Part shown: positions 16,465-25,804 of the stretch, one piece after another
Layout: each line of letters opens with the position of its first letter
How positions within the stretch are numbered: position 1 is the stretch's first letter
Source of the DNA: Streptomyces griseus
GTDB taxonomy: Bacteria > Actinomycetota > Actinomycetes > Streptomycetales > Streptomycetaceae
NCBI RefSeq assembly: GCF_001715295.1
Contig: NZ_MDKB01000002.1
Span: forward strand, 1,510,313-1,574,312
DNA length: 64,000 nt
Direction of reading: 5' to 3'
Translations under genes and position numbers: made by a program
Notes under the pieces: model-generated
What the model was told of the DNA's origin: nothing
Database searches by the model: none
What the model saw: only the letters and a program-made list of their open reading frames with translations

Positions 16465-16620
16465 TCGGATCGGCGCTCGGACGGACCGAGCGCCTGGGAA
16501 AGGGAGTTCCTGACTCGCACGGCCGGTGGGCCGGGCTCACAGTGGCGGGACCGCGCCGGAATCTCACCGGGCTTCCTCCCAGGTCGCCGTACGGCGATGG
16601 CGGACCGTACGGACCGCCGC
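16465..16620 (-). promoter_or_regulatory. Cobalamin riboswitch upstream of cobN
   Basis: The minus strand carries the conserved aptamer segments in order: GGAAGCCCGGTGAGATTCCG, CGGTCCCGCCACTGTGA (B12-box core) and GAGTCAGGAACTCCC. A strong hairpin GGCGCTCGG/CCGAGCGCC (16472-16494) follows and may be the expression platform, close to the cobN start at 16422. By family, binding adenosylcobalamin lowers downstream expression. Confidence 0.93.
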
Positions 16621-16751
16621 TAGGCATAGTAGGCGGGAGGAGGGGGGTCCTGACCAGACGGCCCCGCCCCGGACCGGAACGGCAGCGGGTGTCCGGTAGG
16701 TCACAGTGACCGTAGGGGTGCGCTCCGGTCACGGTCGGTATGCTCGCCGCC

Positions 16752-18041
16752 ATGTCCGCCTCGCCCCTTCCGCCCCGGTCACCGGGCGCCGCATGCGCCC
16801 GGGGCAGCGGTGACGCATGCCCGGGCGCGCTGCGTCTGCACCGGGCGGACGACGGCGCACTGGCCCGGATCCGCATACCCGGCGGCGTGCTGACACCACG
16901 TCGGTCGGCCGCCCTGCTGGACGCCGCCGAGCGGCTGGGTGACGGTGAGCTGCACCTCACGTCCCGGGGCAACGTGCAGCTGCGCGGGCTCTCGCCGGAC
17001 TGCGGCGCGGAGTTGGCCGGACTGCTCGCCACCGCCGGGCTGCTTCCCTCCGAACGCCACGAGCGGATACGCAACGTGGTCGCCTCCCCGCTCTCCGGGC
17101 TCGACTCCCTGGGGGCCGCCGACATCGGGCCGTGGCTGACCCGGCTGGACCACCTCCTCTGCGGAAGCGACCGGGCCGCGGCGCTCTCCGGACGCTTCCT
17201 CTTCGCCCTCGACGACGGCCGCGGCGACGTGGACGCCCTCGGTGCCGACCTCACCCTCCTGGCCCGGGAGGACGGCAGCGCGCTGCTGCGCGTCGGGGCC
17301 ACCGACGCGGTCCTGCGCGTACCCGCCCCCGAGGCCCCCCGCGCCGCGCTCCTCGCCGCCGAGACCTTCCTGGACGCGGCCCGGGAGACGGGCGCCTGGC
17401 GGATCAAGGACCTGCCGGACCGTGCGGCGGCCCGGCTGCCCGGTGACACCGGACGCCGGCTCGGGCAGGCCGGCATCGACGTCTCCGAAGCGGTCCTGCC
17501 CCGCCCGCCCGAGGCCCTGCCCCCGGCTCCAGGACCCGTCGCCGGCAGCGGCGGTGCGGCCGCCCTGTCCGTCGGCGTACCGCTCGGACGGCTGGACCGG
17601 GCACAGTGGCGCCTCCTGTCGGGCTCGGGCGGACTGCGGCTCACCCCGTGGCGGGGCGCCGTCGTCACCGGGGTGCCTTCCGACCGGGTGGACCGCCTGC
17701 TCGACGACCTCTCCGGGGCCGGCCTGATCACCGGGCCCGGCTCCCCGTGGACCGGAGTCGGGGCCTGCATCGGGCGGCCCGGCTGTGCGAAGTCCCTGGC
17801 CGACGTACGGGCCGAGGCGGGGGCCGCCGTCGGCCCCGCCGGCCGGCTCCCTGTGTACTGGTCCGGGTGCGAACGCCGCTGCGGCCATCCGCACGGGGAG
17901 TGGATCGACGTGGTCGCCACCCCCGGGGGACACCGGATCTCCCATGTCCGGGGAGACCGGACCACCGAGGCCGCGACGGTCGGGGACGACCCGGCCGTGC
18001 TCGCCGCCGCCGTGGCGGCCGCACGCGGCGCTCGCACCTGA
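16752..18041 (+). CDS. cobG: Precorrin-3B synthase
   Basis: A 429-residue member of the nitrite/sulfite-reductase fold, the oxygen-dependent enzyme that hydroxylates precorrin-3A and forms the gamma-lactone before ring contraction. Two ferredoxin-like halves are visible: RIRIPGGVLTPRR...LHLTSRGNVQLRGL near the N-terminus and LTPWRGAVVTGV in the middle. The cluster-binding cysteines are in GVGACIGRPGCAKS and YWSGCERRCGHPHG. I chose the ATG at 16752; one at 16740 adds four residues. It begins the cobG-cobH-cobIJ run and is divergent from cobN. Its presence marks the aerobic route. Confidence 0.92.
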   Translation: MSASPLPPRSPGAACARGSGDACPGALRLHRADDGALARIRIPGGVLTPRRSAALLDAAERLGDGELHLTSRGNVQLRGLSPDCGAELAGLLATAGLLPSERHERIRNVVASPLSGLDSLGAADIGPWLTRLDHLLCGSDRAAALSGRFLFALDDGRGDVDALGADLTLLAREDGSALLRVGATDAVLRVPAPEAPRAALLAAETFLDAARETGAWRIKDLPDRAAARLPGDTGRRLGQAGIDVSEAVLPRPPEALPPAPGPVAGSGGAAALSVGVPLGRLDRAQWRLLSGSGGLRLTPWRGAVVTGVPSDRVDRLLDDLSGAGLITGPGSPWTGVGACIGRPGCAKSLADVRAEAGAAVGPAGRLPVYWSGCERRCGHPHGEWIDVVATPGGHRISHVRGDRTTEAATVGDDPAVLAAAVAAARGART

Positions 18042-18083
18042 CCACCACGTATCCCCCTGTTCGATGAGGAAAGCGACAGCACT

Positions 18084-18710
18084 GTGCACCAGTACGAGAA
18101 GGACGGACCGGCGATCTACCGCCAGTCCTTCGCCACCATCCGCGCGGAGGCGGATCTGGCAGGGCTGCCCGCCGACGTGAGCCAGGTCGCCGTCCGCATG
18201 ATCCACGCCTGCGGCATGGTCGACCTCGTACGCGACCTCGCCTTCTCCCCGAACGCCGTGGCCGGCGCCCGCGCGGCACTGCGCTCCGGCGCGCCGATCC
18301 TCTGCGACGTCGCCATGGTCGCCAGCGGGGTCACCCGCAAGCGGCTGCCGGCGGACAACGAGGTGATCTGCACGCTGTCCGACCCCGCCGTTCCCGGGCT
18401 GGCCGCGGAGCTCGGGACCACCCGCAGCGCCGCCGCCCTGGAGCTGTGGCGGGACCGGATGGAAGGGGCGGTCGTCGCCGTCGGCAACGCGCCCACCGCG
18501 CTGTTCCGGCTGCTGGAGATGATCGAGGAGGGCGCGCCGCGCCCCGCCGCCGTCATCGGCGTGCCCGTGGGCTTCATCGGCGCCGCCGAGTCGAAGGAGG
18601 CCCTGGCCGCCCACCCGTCGGGTCTGGAGCACCTCGTCGTGCGGGGCAGGCGGGGTGGCAGCGCCATCGCGGCCGCCGCCCTCAACGCGATCGCCAGCGA
18701 GGAGGAATGA
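18084..18710 (+). CDS. cobH: Precorrin-8X methylmutase
   Basis: A 208-residue protein that moves the C-11 methyl group of precorrin-8X to C-12, forming hydrogenobyrinate. Family blocks are [34 protein letters not shown] with the catalytic histidine, [17 protein letters not shown] and [14 protein letters not shown]...[19 protein letters not shown]. It starts at GTG 18084, 42 bases after cobG, and its TGA overlaps the ATG of cobIJ (ATGA), so it is translationally coupled. Confidence 0.96.
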   Translation: MHQYEKDGPAIYRQSFATIRAEADLAGLPADVSQVAVRMIHACGMVDLVRDLAFSPNAVAGARAALRSGAPILCDVAMVASGVTRKRLPADNEVICTLSDPAVPGLAAELGTTRSAAALELWRDRMEGAVVAVGNAPTALFRLLEMIEEGAPRPAAVIGVPVGFIGAAESKEALAAHPSGLEHLVVRGRRGGSAIAAAALNAIASEEE

Positions 18711-20329
18711 GCGTGCCCGAACAACAGCACTCCGGCGCGGCAGGGACCATCCCGGGCGGCGCAGGCACGGCGGGCAGCGCAGGCAGCGCAGGCACGGCGG
18801 ACAGCACGAGCAGCGCAGGCACGGCGGGCAGCACGGGCAGCGGCCGGCTGTACGGGGTCGGGCTCGGTCCGGGCGACCCGTCCCTGATGACGGTGCGGGC
18901 CGTGCAGGTCATCGGTGAGGCCGACGTCGTCGCGTACCACTCCGCCCGGCACGGCCGCTCGATCGCCCGATCCATCGCGGCGCAGCACATCCGCGCCGAC
19001 CACATCGAGGAGGCGCTGGTCTACCCCGTCACGACGGAGACCACGGACCACCCGGGCGGCTACCGGGGCGCGCTGGACGAGTTCTACGCCGAGGCAGCCG
19101 GCCGCCTCGCGGCACACCTCGACGCCGGCCGCACCGTCGCCGTCCTCGCCGAGGGCGACCCGCTCTTCTACGGCTCGTACCAGCACATGCACAAGCGGCT
19201 CGCCGACCGGTACGAGACCGAGGTCATCCCCGGCGTCACCTCGGTCAGCGCCGCCGCGGCCCGGCTCGGCACCCCGCTCGTCGAGGCGGAGGAGGTGCTG
19301 ACGATCCTGCCCGGCACCCTGCCGGAGGAGGAACTGACGGCACGTCTGGCGGCCACGGACTCGGCGGTCGTGATGAAGCTGGGCCGTACGTTCCCCGCCG
19401 TACGCCGTGCGTTCGAGGCGTCCGGGCGGCTGCCCGAGGCGCGGTACGTCGAGCGCGCCACCATGGCGGGCGAGCGCACCGGAGACCTCGCGGACACCGA
19501 CGCGGACTCCGTGCCGTACTTCGCGGTCGCCGTGCTGCCCAGCCGGATCGACGCCCCGCGGCCCGGGCGGGCCCCCGGTTCGGGCGAGGTCGTCGTGGTC
19601 GGCACCGGGCCGGCCGGGCCGCTGTGGCTGACGCCCGAGACGCGGGGTGCGCTGGCGGCCGCCGACGACGTGGTCGGCTACACCACGTACCTGGACCGGG
19701 TGCCGGTCCGTCCCGGGCAGCGGCGCCACGGCTCCGACAACAAGGTGGAGTCGGAGCGCGCCGAGTTCGCACTGGACCTGGCGCGCCGCGGCCGCCGCGT
19801 GGCCGTGGTGTCCGGGGGCGACCCCGGTGTCTTCGCGATGGCGACGGCCGTGCTCGAAGTGGCCGCGCAGGAGGCGTACACGGACATCGCCGTACGGGTG
19901 TTGCCCGGGGTGACCGCCGCGAACGCCGCCGCCGCCCGCGCGGGCGCCCCGCTGGGCCACGACTACGCCACCCTCTCGCTCTCGGACCGGCTCAAGCCGT
20001 GGGAGGTGATCGCCGAGCGGCTGCGCGCGGCGGCCACGGCCGACCTGGTGATGGCCCTGTACAACCCGGGTTCCCGCAGCCGGACCTGGCAGGTCGGCAA
20101 GGCACGCGACCTGCTGCTGGAACACCGCTCCCCGGACACGCCCGTGGTGCTCGGCCGCGATGTCGGCGGACCGGCGGAGAGCGTGCGCACGGTCCGGCTG
20201 GCCGACCTGGACCCGATGGAGGTGGACATGCGGACGATCCTGATCGTGGGCTCCTCGCAGACCCGCTGGGTGCACCGGGGCGACGGCCGGCAGATCGTGT
20301 GGACGCCGCGCCGCTATCCGGAGACCTGA
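18707..20329 (+). CDS. cobIJ: Fused precorrin-2 C20- and precorrin-3B C17-methyltransferase
   Basis: A 540-residue fusion of two SAM-dependent corrinoid methyltransferases. The CobI part (about residues 45-280) opens [20 protein letters not shown] and has [11 protein letters not shown] and [15 protein letters not shown]. The CobJ part (about 290-540) opens [17 protein letters not shown], with [41 protein letters not shown] and [13 protein letters not shown]. Such fusions are normal in actinomycetes. Preceding CobI is a roughly 40-residue Ala/Gly/Ser/Thr repeat unlike the rest. The first codon overlaps the cobH stop. Confidence 0.95.
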   Translation: MSVPEQQHSGAAGTIPGGAGTAGSAGSAGTADSTSSAGTAGSTGSGRLYGVGLGPGDPSLMTVRAVQVIGEADVVAYHSARHGRSIARSIAAQHIRADHIEEALVYPVTTETTDHPGGYRGALDEFYAEAAGRLAAHLDAGRTVAVLAEGDPLFYGSYQHMHKRLADRYETEVIPGVTSVSAAAARLGTPLVEAEEVLTILPGTLPEEELTARLAATDSAVVMKLGRTFPAVRRAFEASGRLPEARYVERATMAGERTGDLADTDADSVPYFAVAVLPSRIDAPRPGRAPGSGEVVVVGTGPAGPLWLTPETRGALAAADDVVGYTTYLDRVPVRPGQRRHGSDNKVESERAEFALDLARRGRRVAVVSGGDPGVFAMATAVLEVAAQEAYTDIAVRVLPGVTAANAAAARAGAPLGHDYATLSLSDRLKPWEVIAERLRAAATADLVMALYNPGSRSRTWQVGKARDLLLEHRSPDTPVVLGRDVGGPAESVRTVRLADLDPMEVDMRTILIVGSSQTRWVHRGDGRQIVWTPRRYPET

Positions 20330-20543
20330 CCGGGCGCCGGGGAGGACGGGGGCGGGGTACAGAGGTACGGACGCGCCGGGGTGGGCGGTGCGGGGACGGC
20401 ACCGGATCCGGTGGGTGCCGGCCGCCGGCCCGCCGCCTGCCCCGGCCCCGCGGCCACGGACCGCGACCGTCGCCGCCCGCCCCGGCCCGCGCCTCCGGAC
20501 TCCGTACGCGCAGGCCCGGCCAGGCCAGGCAGGTGCGGGACGC

Positions 20544-21299
20544 CTACACGCAGGCTCCCGTGACCTCCCGCAGCCAGGCGAGGGCGTCCTCGGGGGTCCC
20601 GGCCACCGGTACGCCCTCGGGAACGGGCGGCCGGCGCACCACGACCACCGGAATGCCCGCCTCCCGGGCGGCCGTGAGCTTGGGGGCGGTCGCGGCACCG
20701 CCGCTGTCCTTCGTGACCAGGACGTCGATGCCGTGGCGCCGGAGCAGCGCCCGCTCACCCTCCAGGGTGAACGGGCCCCGGTCCAGCAGGACTTCCATGC
20801 GCGCCGGACACGGGGCTTCGGGGGCGTCCACCGACCGCACGAGGAACCACAGCGCATCCAGCCCGGCGAACGCCGCCAGCCCCATGCGTCCCGTCGTGAG
20901 GAAGACCCGACGGCCCAGGCCGGGCAACAGCTCGGCCGCGCCGGCCAGGGAGCCGGTGGTATGCCACCGGTCACCGTCCGAGGGCACCCAGCCGGGCCGG
21001 CGGAGAGCCAGCAGGGGAACATGAACGGTGGCGGCTGCCGCTGCCGCGTTGAAACTGATCGTCCCGGCGAAAGGATGGGTGGCGTCGATGACCGCATCCA
21101 CTCGGTGCGCACGGAGCCACTCGGCCATGCCGCCGGCTCCCCCGAAGCCCCCGACGCGTACCTCGCCCGGGGGGAGCCGGGGCCGGGTGACCCGCCCGGC
21201 GAGCGAACTGGTGACCCTGATCCCCTTCTCGGCGGTCAGCGACTCCGCGAGCCGCCGGGCCTCCGTCGTGCCACCGAGGACGAGCAGGTGCAAGGGCAT
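20544..21299 (-). CDS. cobK: Precorrin-6A reductase
   Basis: A 251-residue NADPH-dependent reductase that saturates the C18-C19 double bond of precorrin-6A. The N-terminus LHLLVLGGTTEARRLAESL is the nucleotide-binding start of the CobK/CbiJ family, followed by IDATHPFAGTISFNAA, GRRVFLTTGRMGLAAF and LVTKDSGGAATAPKLTAARE. It is on the minus strand and its start codon is only 15 bases from that of cbiD on the opposite strand, so the promoters must overlap coding DNA or the two are expressed from outside. Confidence 0.95.
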   Translation of the reverse strand: MPLHLLVLGGTTEARRLAESLTAEKGIRVTSSLAGRVTRPRLPPGEVRVGGFGGAGGMAEWLRAHRVDAVIDATHPFAGTISFNAAAAAATVHVPLLALRRPGWVPSDGDRWHTTGSLAGAAELLPGLGRRVFLTTGRMGLAAFAGLDALWFLVRSVDAPEAPCPARMEVLLDRGPFTLEGERALLRRHGIDVLVTKDSGGAATAPKLTAAREAGIPVVVVRRPPVPEGVPVAGTPEDALAWLREVTGACV

Positions 21300-21314
21300 G
21301 GGATCGGTCCATCC

Positions 21315-22433
21315 ATGAGCGGTGAGGCGCTGGGCGGGCGCACCGCCCAACTCAAGCACACCGGTCTGCGGCCGGGCTGGACGACCGGTGCCTGCGCCAC
21401 GGCGGCGGCCACCGCCGCGTACACCGCCCTGCTCACCGGGGAGTTCCCCGACCCGGTGACCGTGACGCTGCCCCGGGGCCAGACCCCGGCCTTCGCGCTC
21501 GCCGTCGAGGAACTGGCCGACGGCCGGGCCACCGCGGGCGTGGTCAAGGACGCGGGCGACGACCCGGACGTGACGCACGGCGCGCTGGTGCGCGCCACCG
21601 TACGGCTGCTGCCGCCCGGCTCCGGAGTGGTGTTCCGGGCAGGCCCGGGCGTGGGGACCGTGACCCTCCCCGGGCTGCCTCTGGAGGTCGGGGAGCCCGC
21701 GATCAACCCGGTCCCCCGCCAGATGATGCGGGACCACATCGCGCGGGTGGCGGCCGGGCACGGGGGCACCGGCGATGTCGAGATCACGGTCGCGGTGGAC
21801 GACGGCGAGGAGATCGCACGTTTCACGTGGAACATTCGCCTGGGCATCCTGGGCGGGCTCTCGATCCTGGGCACCACGGGCATCGTCGTGCCGTACTCCT
21901 GCTCGGCCTGGATCGACTCGATCCGCCGCGGGGTGGACGTGGCGCTGGCGGCCGGCCACCGGCACGTGGCGGGGTGTACGGGCTCGACCTCGGAGAAGAC
22001 GGTGGTCGCCGAGTACGGACTCCCGGAGATCGCCCTGCTGGACATGGGGGACTTCGCCGGGGCCGTGCTGAAGTACGTACGCCGGCATCCCGTGGACCGG
22101 CTGACGATCTGCGGCGGGTTCGCCAAGCTGTCCAAACTCGCTGCGGGCCACCTGGATCTGCACTCGGGCCGTTCCCAGGTCGACAAGCCGTTCCTGGCGA
22201 GGCTGGCGCGGCAGGGCGGAGCGAGCGAGCAGCTGGCCGCGGAGATCGAGGTGGCCAACACCGGTCTGGCGGCCCTGCAGCTGTGCATGGCGGCCGGGGT
22301 GCCCCTGGGCGACCTGGTGGCGGTGGCCGCACGCGACGAGGCGCTGTCGGTGCTGCGGGGCGCACCCGTGACGGTGGACGTGATCTGCATCGACCGGGCG
22401 GGGACGGTGGTGGGGCGGAGCGCGGTGCGGTGA
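21315..22433 (+). CDS. cbiD: Cobalt-precorrin-5B C1-methyltransferase
   Basis: A 372-residue protein with the CbiD signature near the N-terminus (GLRPGWTTGACATAAATAAY) and the blocks VVKDAGDDPDVTHGA, INPVPRQMM, LGILGGLSILGTTGIV, VAGCTGSTSEK and TICGGFAKLSKLAAGHLDLHS. CbiD methylates C-1 in the anaerobic pathway. Actinomycetes often carry CbiD alongside aerobic enzymes such as CobG, in place of CobF. The ATG at 21315 was chosen because it gives the family N-terminus. It is divergent from cobK. Confidence 0.95.
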   Translation: MSGEALGGRTAQLKHTGLRPGWTTGACATAAATAAYTALLTGEFPDPVTVTLPRGQTPAFALAVEELADGRATAGVVKDAGDDPDVTHGALVRATVRLLPPGSGVVFRAGPGVGTVTLPGLPLEVGEPAINPVPRQMMRDHIARVAAGHGGTGDVEITVAVDDGEEIARFTWNIRLGILGGLSILGTTGIVVPYSCSAWIDSIRRGVDVALAAGHRHVAGCTGSTSEKTVVAEYGLPEIALLDMGDFAGAVLKYVRRHPVDRLTICGGFAKLSKLAAGHLDLHSGRSQVDKPFLARLARQGGASEQLAAEIEVANTGLAALQLCMAAGVPLGDLVAVAARDEALSVLRGAPVTVDVICIDRAGTVVGRSAVR

Positions 22434-22505
22434 CGCGTGCCGCGCCCCGGAGGCTCGCTCGCCTCCGCGGACCCCAGCGGCCGTCCCCGGCTCCGGCCAC
22501 CCGGG

Positions 22506-23255
22506 TCAGCAGGAGTGGCGGTCCCGGTGCGGGGAGTACAGATGGCTGTCCCGGAACTGGTCCGCGCCCAGGGTCCGGCCCACCATGATCACGGCCGTCC
22601 GGATCACCCCCGCCTCCTTCACCTGGTCCGCGAGGGAGTCGAGCGTCCCGCGCAGGACGATCTCGTCCGGGCGCGAGGCCATGGCCACGACCGCGGCCGG
22701 GCAGTCGGCCCCGTAGTGCGGAAGCAGTTCGTCGACCACCCGGTCCACGTACCGCGCCGCCAGGTGCAGCACGATCAGCGCGCCGCTGCGGCCGAGGGTG
22801 GCGAGGTCCTCGCCCTCCGGCATCGCCGTCGCCCGCTGCGCGATCCGGGTGAGGATGACCGTCTGGCCGACCGTGGGGACCGTCAGCTCCCGCTTCAGGG
22901 CGGCGGCGGCAGCGGCGAACGCGGGTACCCCGGGCACCACTTCGTACGGCACGCCCGCCTCGTCGAGCCGCCTCATCTGTTCGTTGACGGCGCTGAAGAC
23001 CGAGGGGTCGCCGGAGTGCAGCCGTGCGACGTCGTGGCCTTCCCCGTGCGCGCGCACCAGTTCGGCGGTGATCCGGTCGATGTCGAGCTGGGCCGTGTCC
23101 ACGAGCCGGGCGTCCGGCGGGCACGCGTCCAGGAGTTCCCGCGGCACCAGGCTGCCCGCGTAGAGGCAGACGGGGCTGGCGGCGAGGAGGCGGGCACCGC
23201 GCACCGTGATCAGGTCGGCGGCACCGGGGCCCGCGCCGATGAAGTACACGGTCAT
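22506..23255 (-). CDS. cobM: Precorrin-4 C11-methyltransferase
   Basis: A 249-residue SAM-dependent methyltransferase acting on C-11 of precorrin-4. It opens TVYFIGAGPGAADLITVRGARLL and shows VCLYAGSLVPRELLD, RLHSGDPSVFSAVNEQM, VVPGVPAFAAAAAAL and LTRIAQRATAMPEGEDLA, all typical of CobM/CbiF. The ATG at 23255 overlaps the cobL stop by four bases (ATGA), so it is translated in tandem with cobL. Confidence 0.96.
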   Translation of the reverse strand: MTVYFIGAGPGAADLITVRGARLLAASPVCLYAGSLVPRELLDACPPDARLVDTAQLDIDRITAELVRAHGEGHDVARLHSGDPSVFSAVNEQMRRLDEAGVPYEVVPGVPAFAAAAAALKRELTVPTVGQTVILTRIAQRATAMPEGEDLATLGRSGALIVLHLAARYVDRVVDELLPHYGADCPAAVVAMASRPDEIVLRGTLDSLADQVKEAGVIRTAVIMVGRTLGADQFRDSHLYSPHRDRHSC

Positions 23256-24553
23256 CTGTTGTCTCCTGAGAAGGTGGAAGGGGCCTTGCGTACGGACCAC
23301 TGGGTGACGGGCATCGCCTGACGCCAGCCGGTGAACCCGCCGACGGGCACCGCGTGGGCCACCGCCAGCCGTACGAGCTCCCCGCCGAGCCGCCGGTACC
23401 ACTCCGTGAGCAGCGCCTCGGACTCCAGCGTGACCGTGTTGGCGACGAGCCGGCCGCCCGGGGGCAGCGCGTCCCAGCAGGCGTCGAGCAGTCCGGGCGC
23501 GGTGAGGCCGCCGCCGATGAACACGGCGTCGGGAACGGGCAGTCCGGCCAGGGCGTCCGGCGCCCGGCCGGTGACGACGCGCAGGGCGGGGACGCCGAGC
23601 CGGTCCGCGTTGCGCGCGATGCGCCCGGCGCGTACCGGGTCGCGTTCGACGGTGAGCGCCCGGCAGGACGGGTGGGTACGCAGCCACTCGACGGCGATCG
23701 ATCCGGACCCCCCGCCGACGTCCCACAGGAGCTCGCCGGGCGCGGGCGCGAGCACACCGAGGGTGGCGGCCCGCACGTGGCGTTTGGTGAGCTGCCCGTC
23801 GCTCTCGTACGCCTCGTCGGGAAGCCCCGGTACGGCTCCGAGGCGCACGGTGTCCGGAGTGCTCCGGCACTCCAGGGCGATGACGTTGAGCGGGTCCCCC
23901 GGCGGCCGGTCCCACGTATCGGCGGTGCCGTCCAGGCAGTCCTCGTCCGGGCCGCCCAGCTGTTCGAGCACGCGCATCCGGCTGGGCCCGAAGCCGTGGT
24001 CCCGGAGCAGGGCCGCCACGGCGGCGGGCGTGGCGCCGTCCGCGCTCAGGACCAGCAGTCGGCGTCCGTCGTGGAGCGCGGCGGCCAGCCGTGCCGTGGG
24101 GCGGCCGACCAGGGTGACGGTCTCGGTGTCCTCGACCGGCCAGCCGAGCCGGGCGCAGGCGTACGACACCGAGGAGGGGTGCGGCAGCACACGGAGCGCC
24201 CCGGCGCCCAGCTCCTCGGTCAGGGCCCGGCCGATGCCGTAGAACATGGGGTCGCCGCTGGCCAGCACCACGATCCGGCGGCCCGTGTGGGCGTCGAGCA
24301 GACCGCGCAGGGCGGGCCGCAGCGGTGACGGCCAGGGCACGCGCCGCCCCGCGCACCCGGACGGGAGCAGACCCAGGTGGCGCTCACCGCCGACGACCAC
24401 GTCGGCTTCCAGGACCGCGGAGCGCGCCGCGTCCGGCAAGCCCGCCCATCCGTCGGCACCGATGCCCACGACGGCCACGGCCGGTGCGGGCGGCGCCGGT
24501 GATCCGGCAGCTGCGGGCGGTTGCGCCGGTGGTTCGGAGGGTGCGGGAGACAC
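23252..24553 (-). CDS. cobL: Precorrin-6Y C5,15-methyltransferase (decarboxylating)
   Basis: A 433-residue bifunctional protein. Residues 25-235 are the CbiE-type methyltransferase (AVAVVGIGADGWAGLPDAAR, VVLASGDPMFYGIG, VLPHPSSVSYACARLGWP). Residues 240-433 are the CbiT-type domain that also decarboxylates: TKRHVRAATLGVLAPAPGE, LLWDVGGGSGSIAVEW (SAM loop) and DAVFIGGGLTAPGLLD. It leads the cobL-cobM pair on the minus strand. The first 25 residues are Pro/Ala-rich and may be spurious if a later start is used. Confidence 0.96.
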   Translation of the reverse strand: MSPAPSEPPAQPPAAAGSPAPPAPAVAVVGIGADGWAGLPDAARSAVLEADVVVGGERHLGLLPSGCAGRRVPWPSPLRPALRGLLDAHTGRRIVVLASGDPMFYGIGRALTEELGAGALRVLPHPSSVSYACARLGWPVEDTETVTLVGRPTARLAAALHDGRRLLVLSADGATPAAVAALLRDHGFGPSRMRVLEQLGGPDEDCLDGTADTWDRPPGDPLNVIALECRSTPDTVRLGAVPGLPDEAYESDGQLTKRHVRAATLGVLAPAPGELLWDVGGGSGSIAVEWLRTHPSCRALTVERDPVRAGRIARNADRLGVPALRVVTGRAPDALAGLPVPDAVFIGGGLTAPGLLDACWDALPPGGRLVANTVTLESEALLTEWYRRLGGELVRLAVAHAVPVGGFTGWRQAMPVTQWSVRKAPSTFSGDNR

Positions 24554-24923
24554 GGCCGGTACCTCGGAGTTCGTGGGTGTGACGCTGCCGCACTCTACTG
24601 TCCGGCCCGGTCGGAGCCCCGGCCAGGGCTTCCCGCGCGACGGCCCCGGGCAGCCGGTACTCCCGCCTCCCCGCCGTGGCAGCCGAGCGGTACCGCACTC
24701 CTCGAACCGGAGACCCGTCCTCCCACGGAAGGCCGTGCACGCACCGGGAACCCTCGACCGCCCGGCCGTACGGCCGCTGCCCGGCCGGAGCGCCGCGGCC
24801 TACGGGGGGATGCCCCGCACACGTCGGGCCGGCACCGCGGCGGCGGCCGGTCCGGTGGGGCCGGCCCCGCGTAGCCGGCCGCTGGAGTCGCCGATGCCCG
24901 CCGTCCTGGCGATGATCACAGGT
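24554..24923. other. Divergent promoter region of cobL and the glycosylase-like gene
   Basis: About 370 bases between divergent genes. It presumably holds both promoters. I see no second cobalamin aptamer: the GCCACTG-type core is absent on either strand. Confidence 0.5.
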
Positions 24924-25535
24924 ATGACCGACAACGGGACGGGCAAGAACGCCACCGTGCGCATCGCCCAGCAGCCGGAGGCCGACGAACTCCTGGGGCG
25001 CAGTCCGCTGGCCGCCCTGGTCGGCATGCTGCTGGACCAGCAGGTGCCGATGGAATGGGCCTTCACGGGCCCCTTCACGCTGGCGCGGCGGATGGGATCG
25101 GACGACCTGGACGCCCGGGAGATCGCCGCGTACGACCCGGACGCCTTCACCGAACTCTTCACCACGAAACCCGCCCTGCACCGCTATCCGGGCTCCATGG
25201 CCACGAGGGTGCGTCAGCTCTGCCAGTTCCTGGTCGCGGAGTACGACGGCGACGCGAGCGCGGTCTGGGCGGACGCCACCACCGGGGCCGAGCTGCTGAG
25301 AAGGCTGCGCGCGCTGCCCGGGTTCGGCACCCAGAAGGCGCAGATCTTCCTGGCCCTGCTGGGCAAGCAGTTCGGCGTACGTCCCCCGGGGTGGCGGGAG
25401 GCTGCAGGGCCGTACGGGGAAGCCGGCTCGCACCGCTCGGTGGCGGACATCACCGGCCCCGACTCGCTCGCCGAGGTGCGGGCGTACAAGCAGCAGGTGA
25501 AGGCGGCGGCCAGGGCCGCGAGCCGGGCCAAGTGA
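24924..25535 (+). CDS. HhH-GPD base-excision repair family protein
   Basis: A 203-residue protein with the helix-hairpin-helix/GPD glycosylase layout: LGRSPLAALVGMLLDQQVPMEWAF near the N-terminus and a hairpin LRALPGFGTQKAQIFLALLGKQFG around residues 130-155, followed by the GPD-like loop. Proteins of this exact subtype, short and lacking an obvious iron-sulfur cluster, are conserved in actinobacteria. No activity has been clearly assigned, and a lysine or aspartate matching catalytic positions is not certain here. I use the ATG at 24924 (MTDNGTGKNATVRI); an earlier one adds nine residues. It stands alone downstream of the cob block. Confidence 0.8.
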   Translation: MTDNGTGKNATVRIAQQPEADELLGRSPLAALVGMLLDQQVPMEWAFTGPFTLARRMGSDDLDAREIAAYDPDAFTELFTTKPALHRYPGSMATRVRQLCQFLVAEYDGDASAVWADATTGAELLRRLRALPGFGTQKAQIFLALLGKQFGVRPPGWREAAGPYGEAGSHRSVADITGPDSLAEVRAYKQQVKAAARAASRAK

Positions 25536-25609
25536 TCACCCAGAGGCCATGACCGCTCATATTCGGCCGCACAAACGGTTCCCAGACACCGGCCGGCTCG
25601 CCCAGGATG

Positions 25610-25759
25610 GTCCCGCACTTCACGGCGGGCGCGCGAGAACAGCTACGGCACCTCGCCGCGTTGCCGGAACGCCCCCGTACATCCCGTACGAGGACGTCCC
25701 TCCGCCGTGCGATGCCCCGCGTCCGACACCGCGCGCCGATCCACCGGGAGATGCGGGGT
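25610..25759. repeat. Dispersed TIR-bounded repeat, copy 1
   Basis: This 150-bp block shares most of its length with 31349-31513 and 42030-42180, including a GGCACCTCGCCGCGTTGCCGG core and a right end GCCGATCCACCGGGA. The terminal GTCCCGCAC/GCGGGG arms are partly decayed. It lies just upstream of the peptidase gene. Confidence 0.8.
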
Positions 25760-25804
25760 ACCCCTCAGCTCTCCTGCACATCCGTTCACACCGGAAGGAC
25801 ACCT

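Noticed and set aside
14419..16623. 734-codon plus-strand frame opposite cobN
   Set aside because: Antisense shadow of a clear CobN protein; composition is Arg/Gly/Val-rich without motifs.
12823..24553. Cobalamin cluster acquired by transfer
   Set aside because: Base composition and codon use match the neighbours and no mobile genes flank it; the CobG plus CbiD mixture is normal for actinomycetes.
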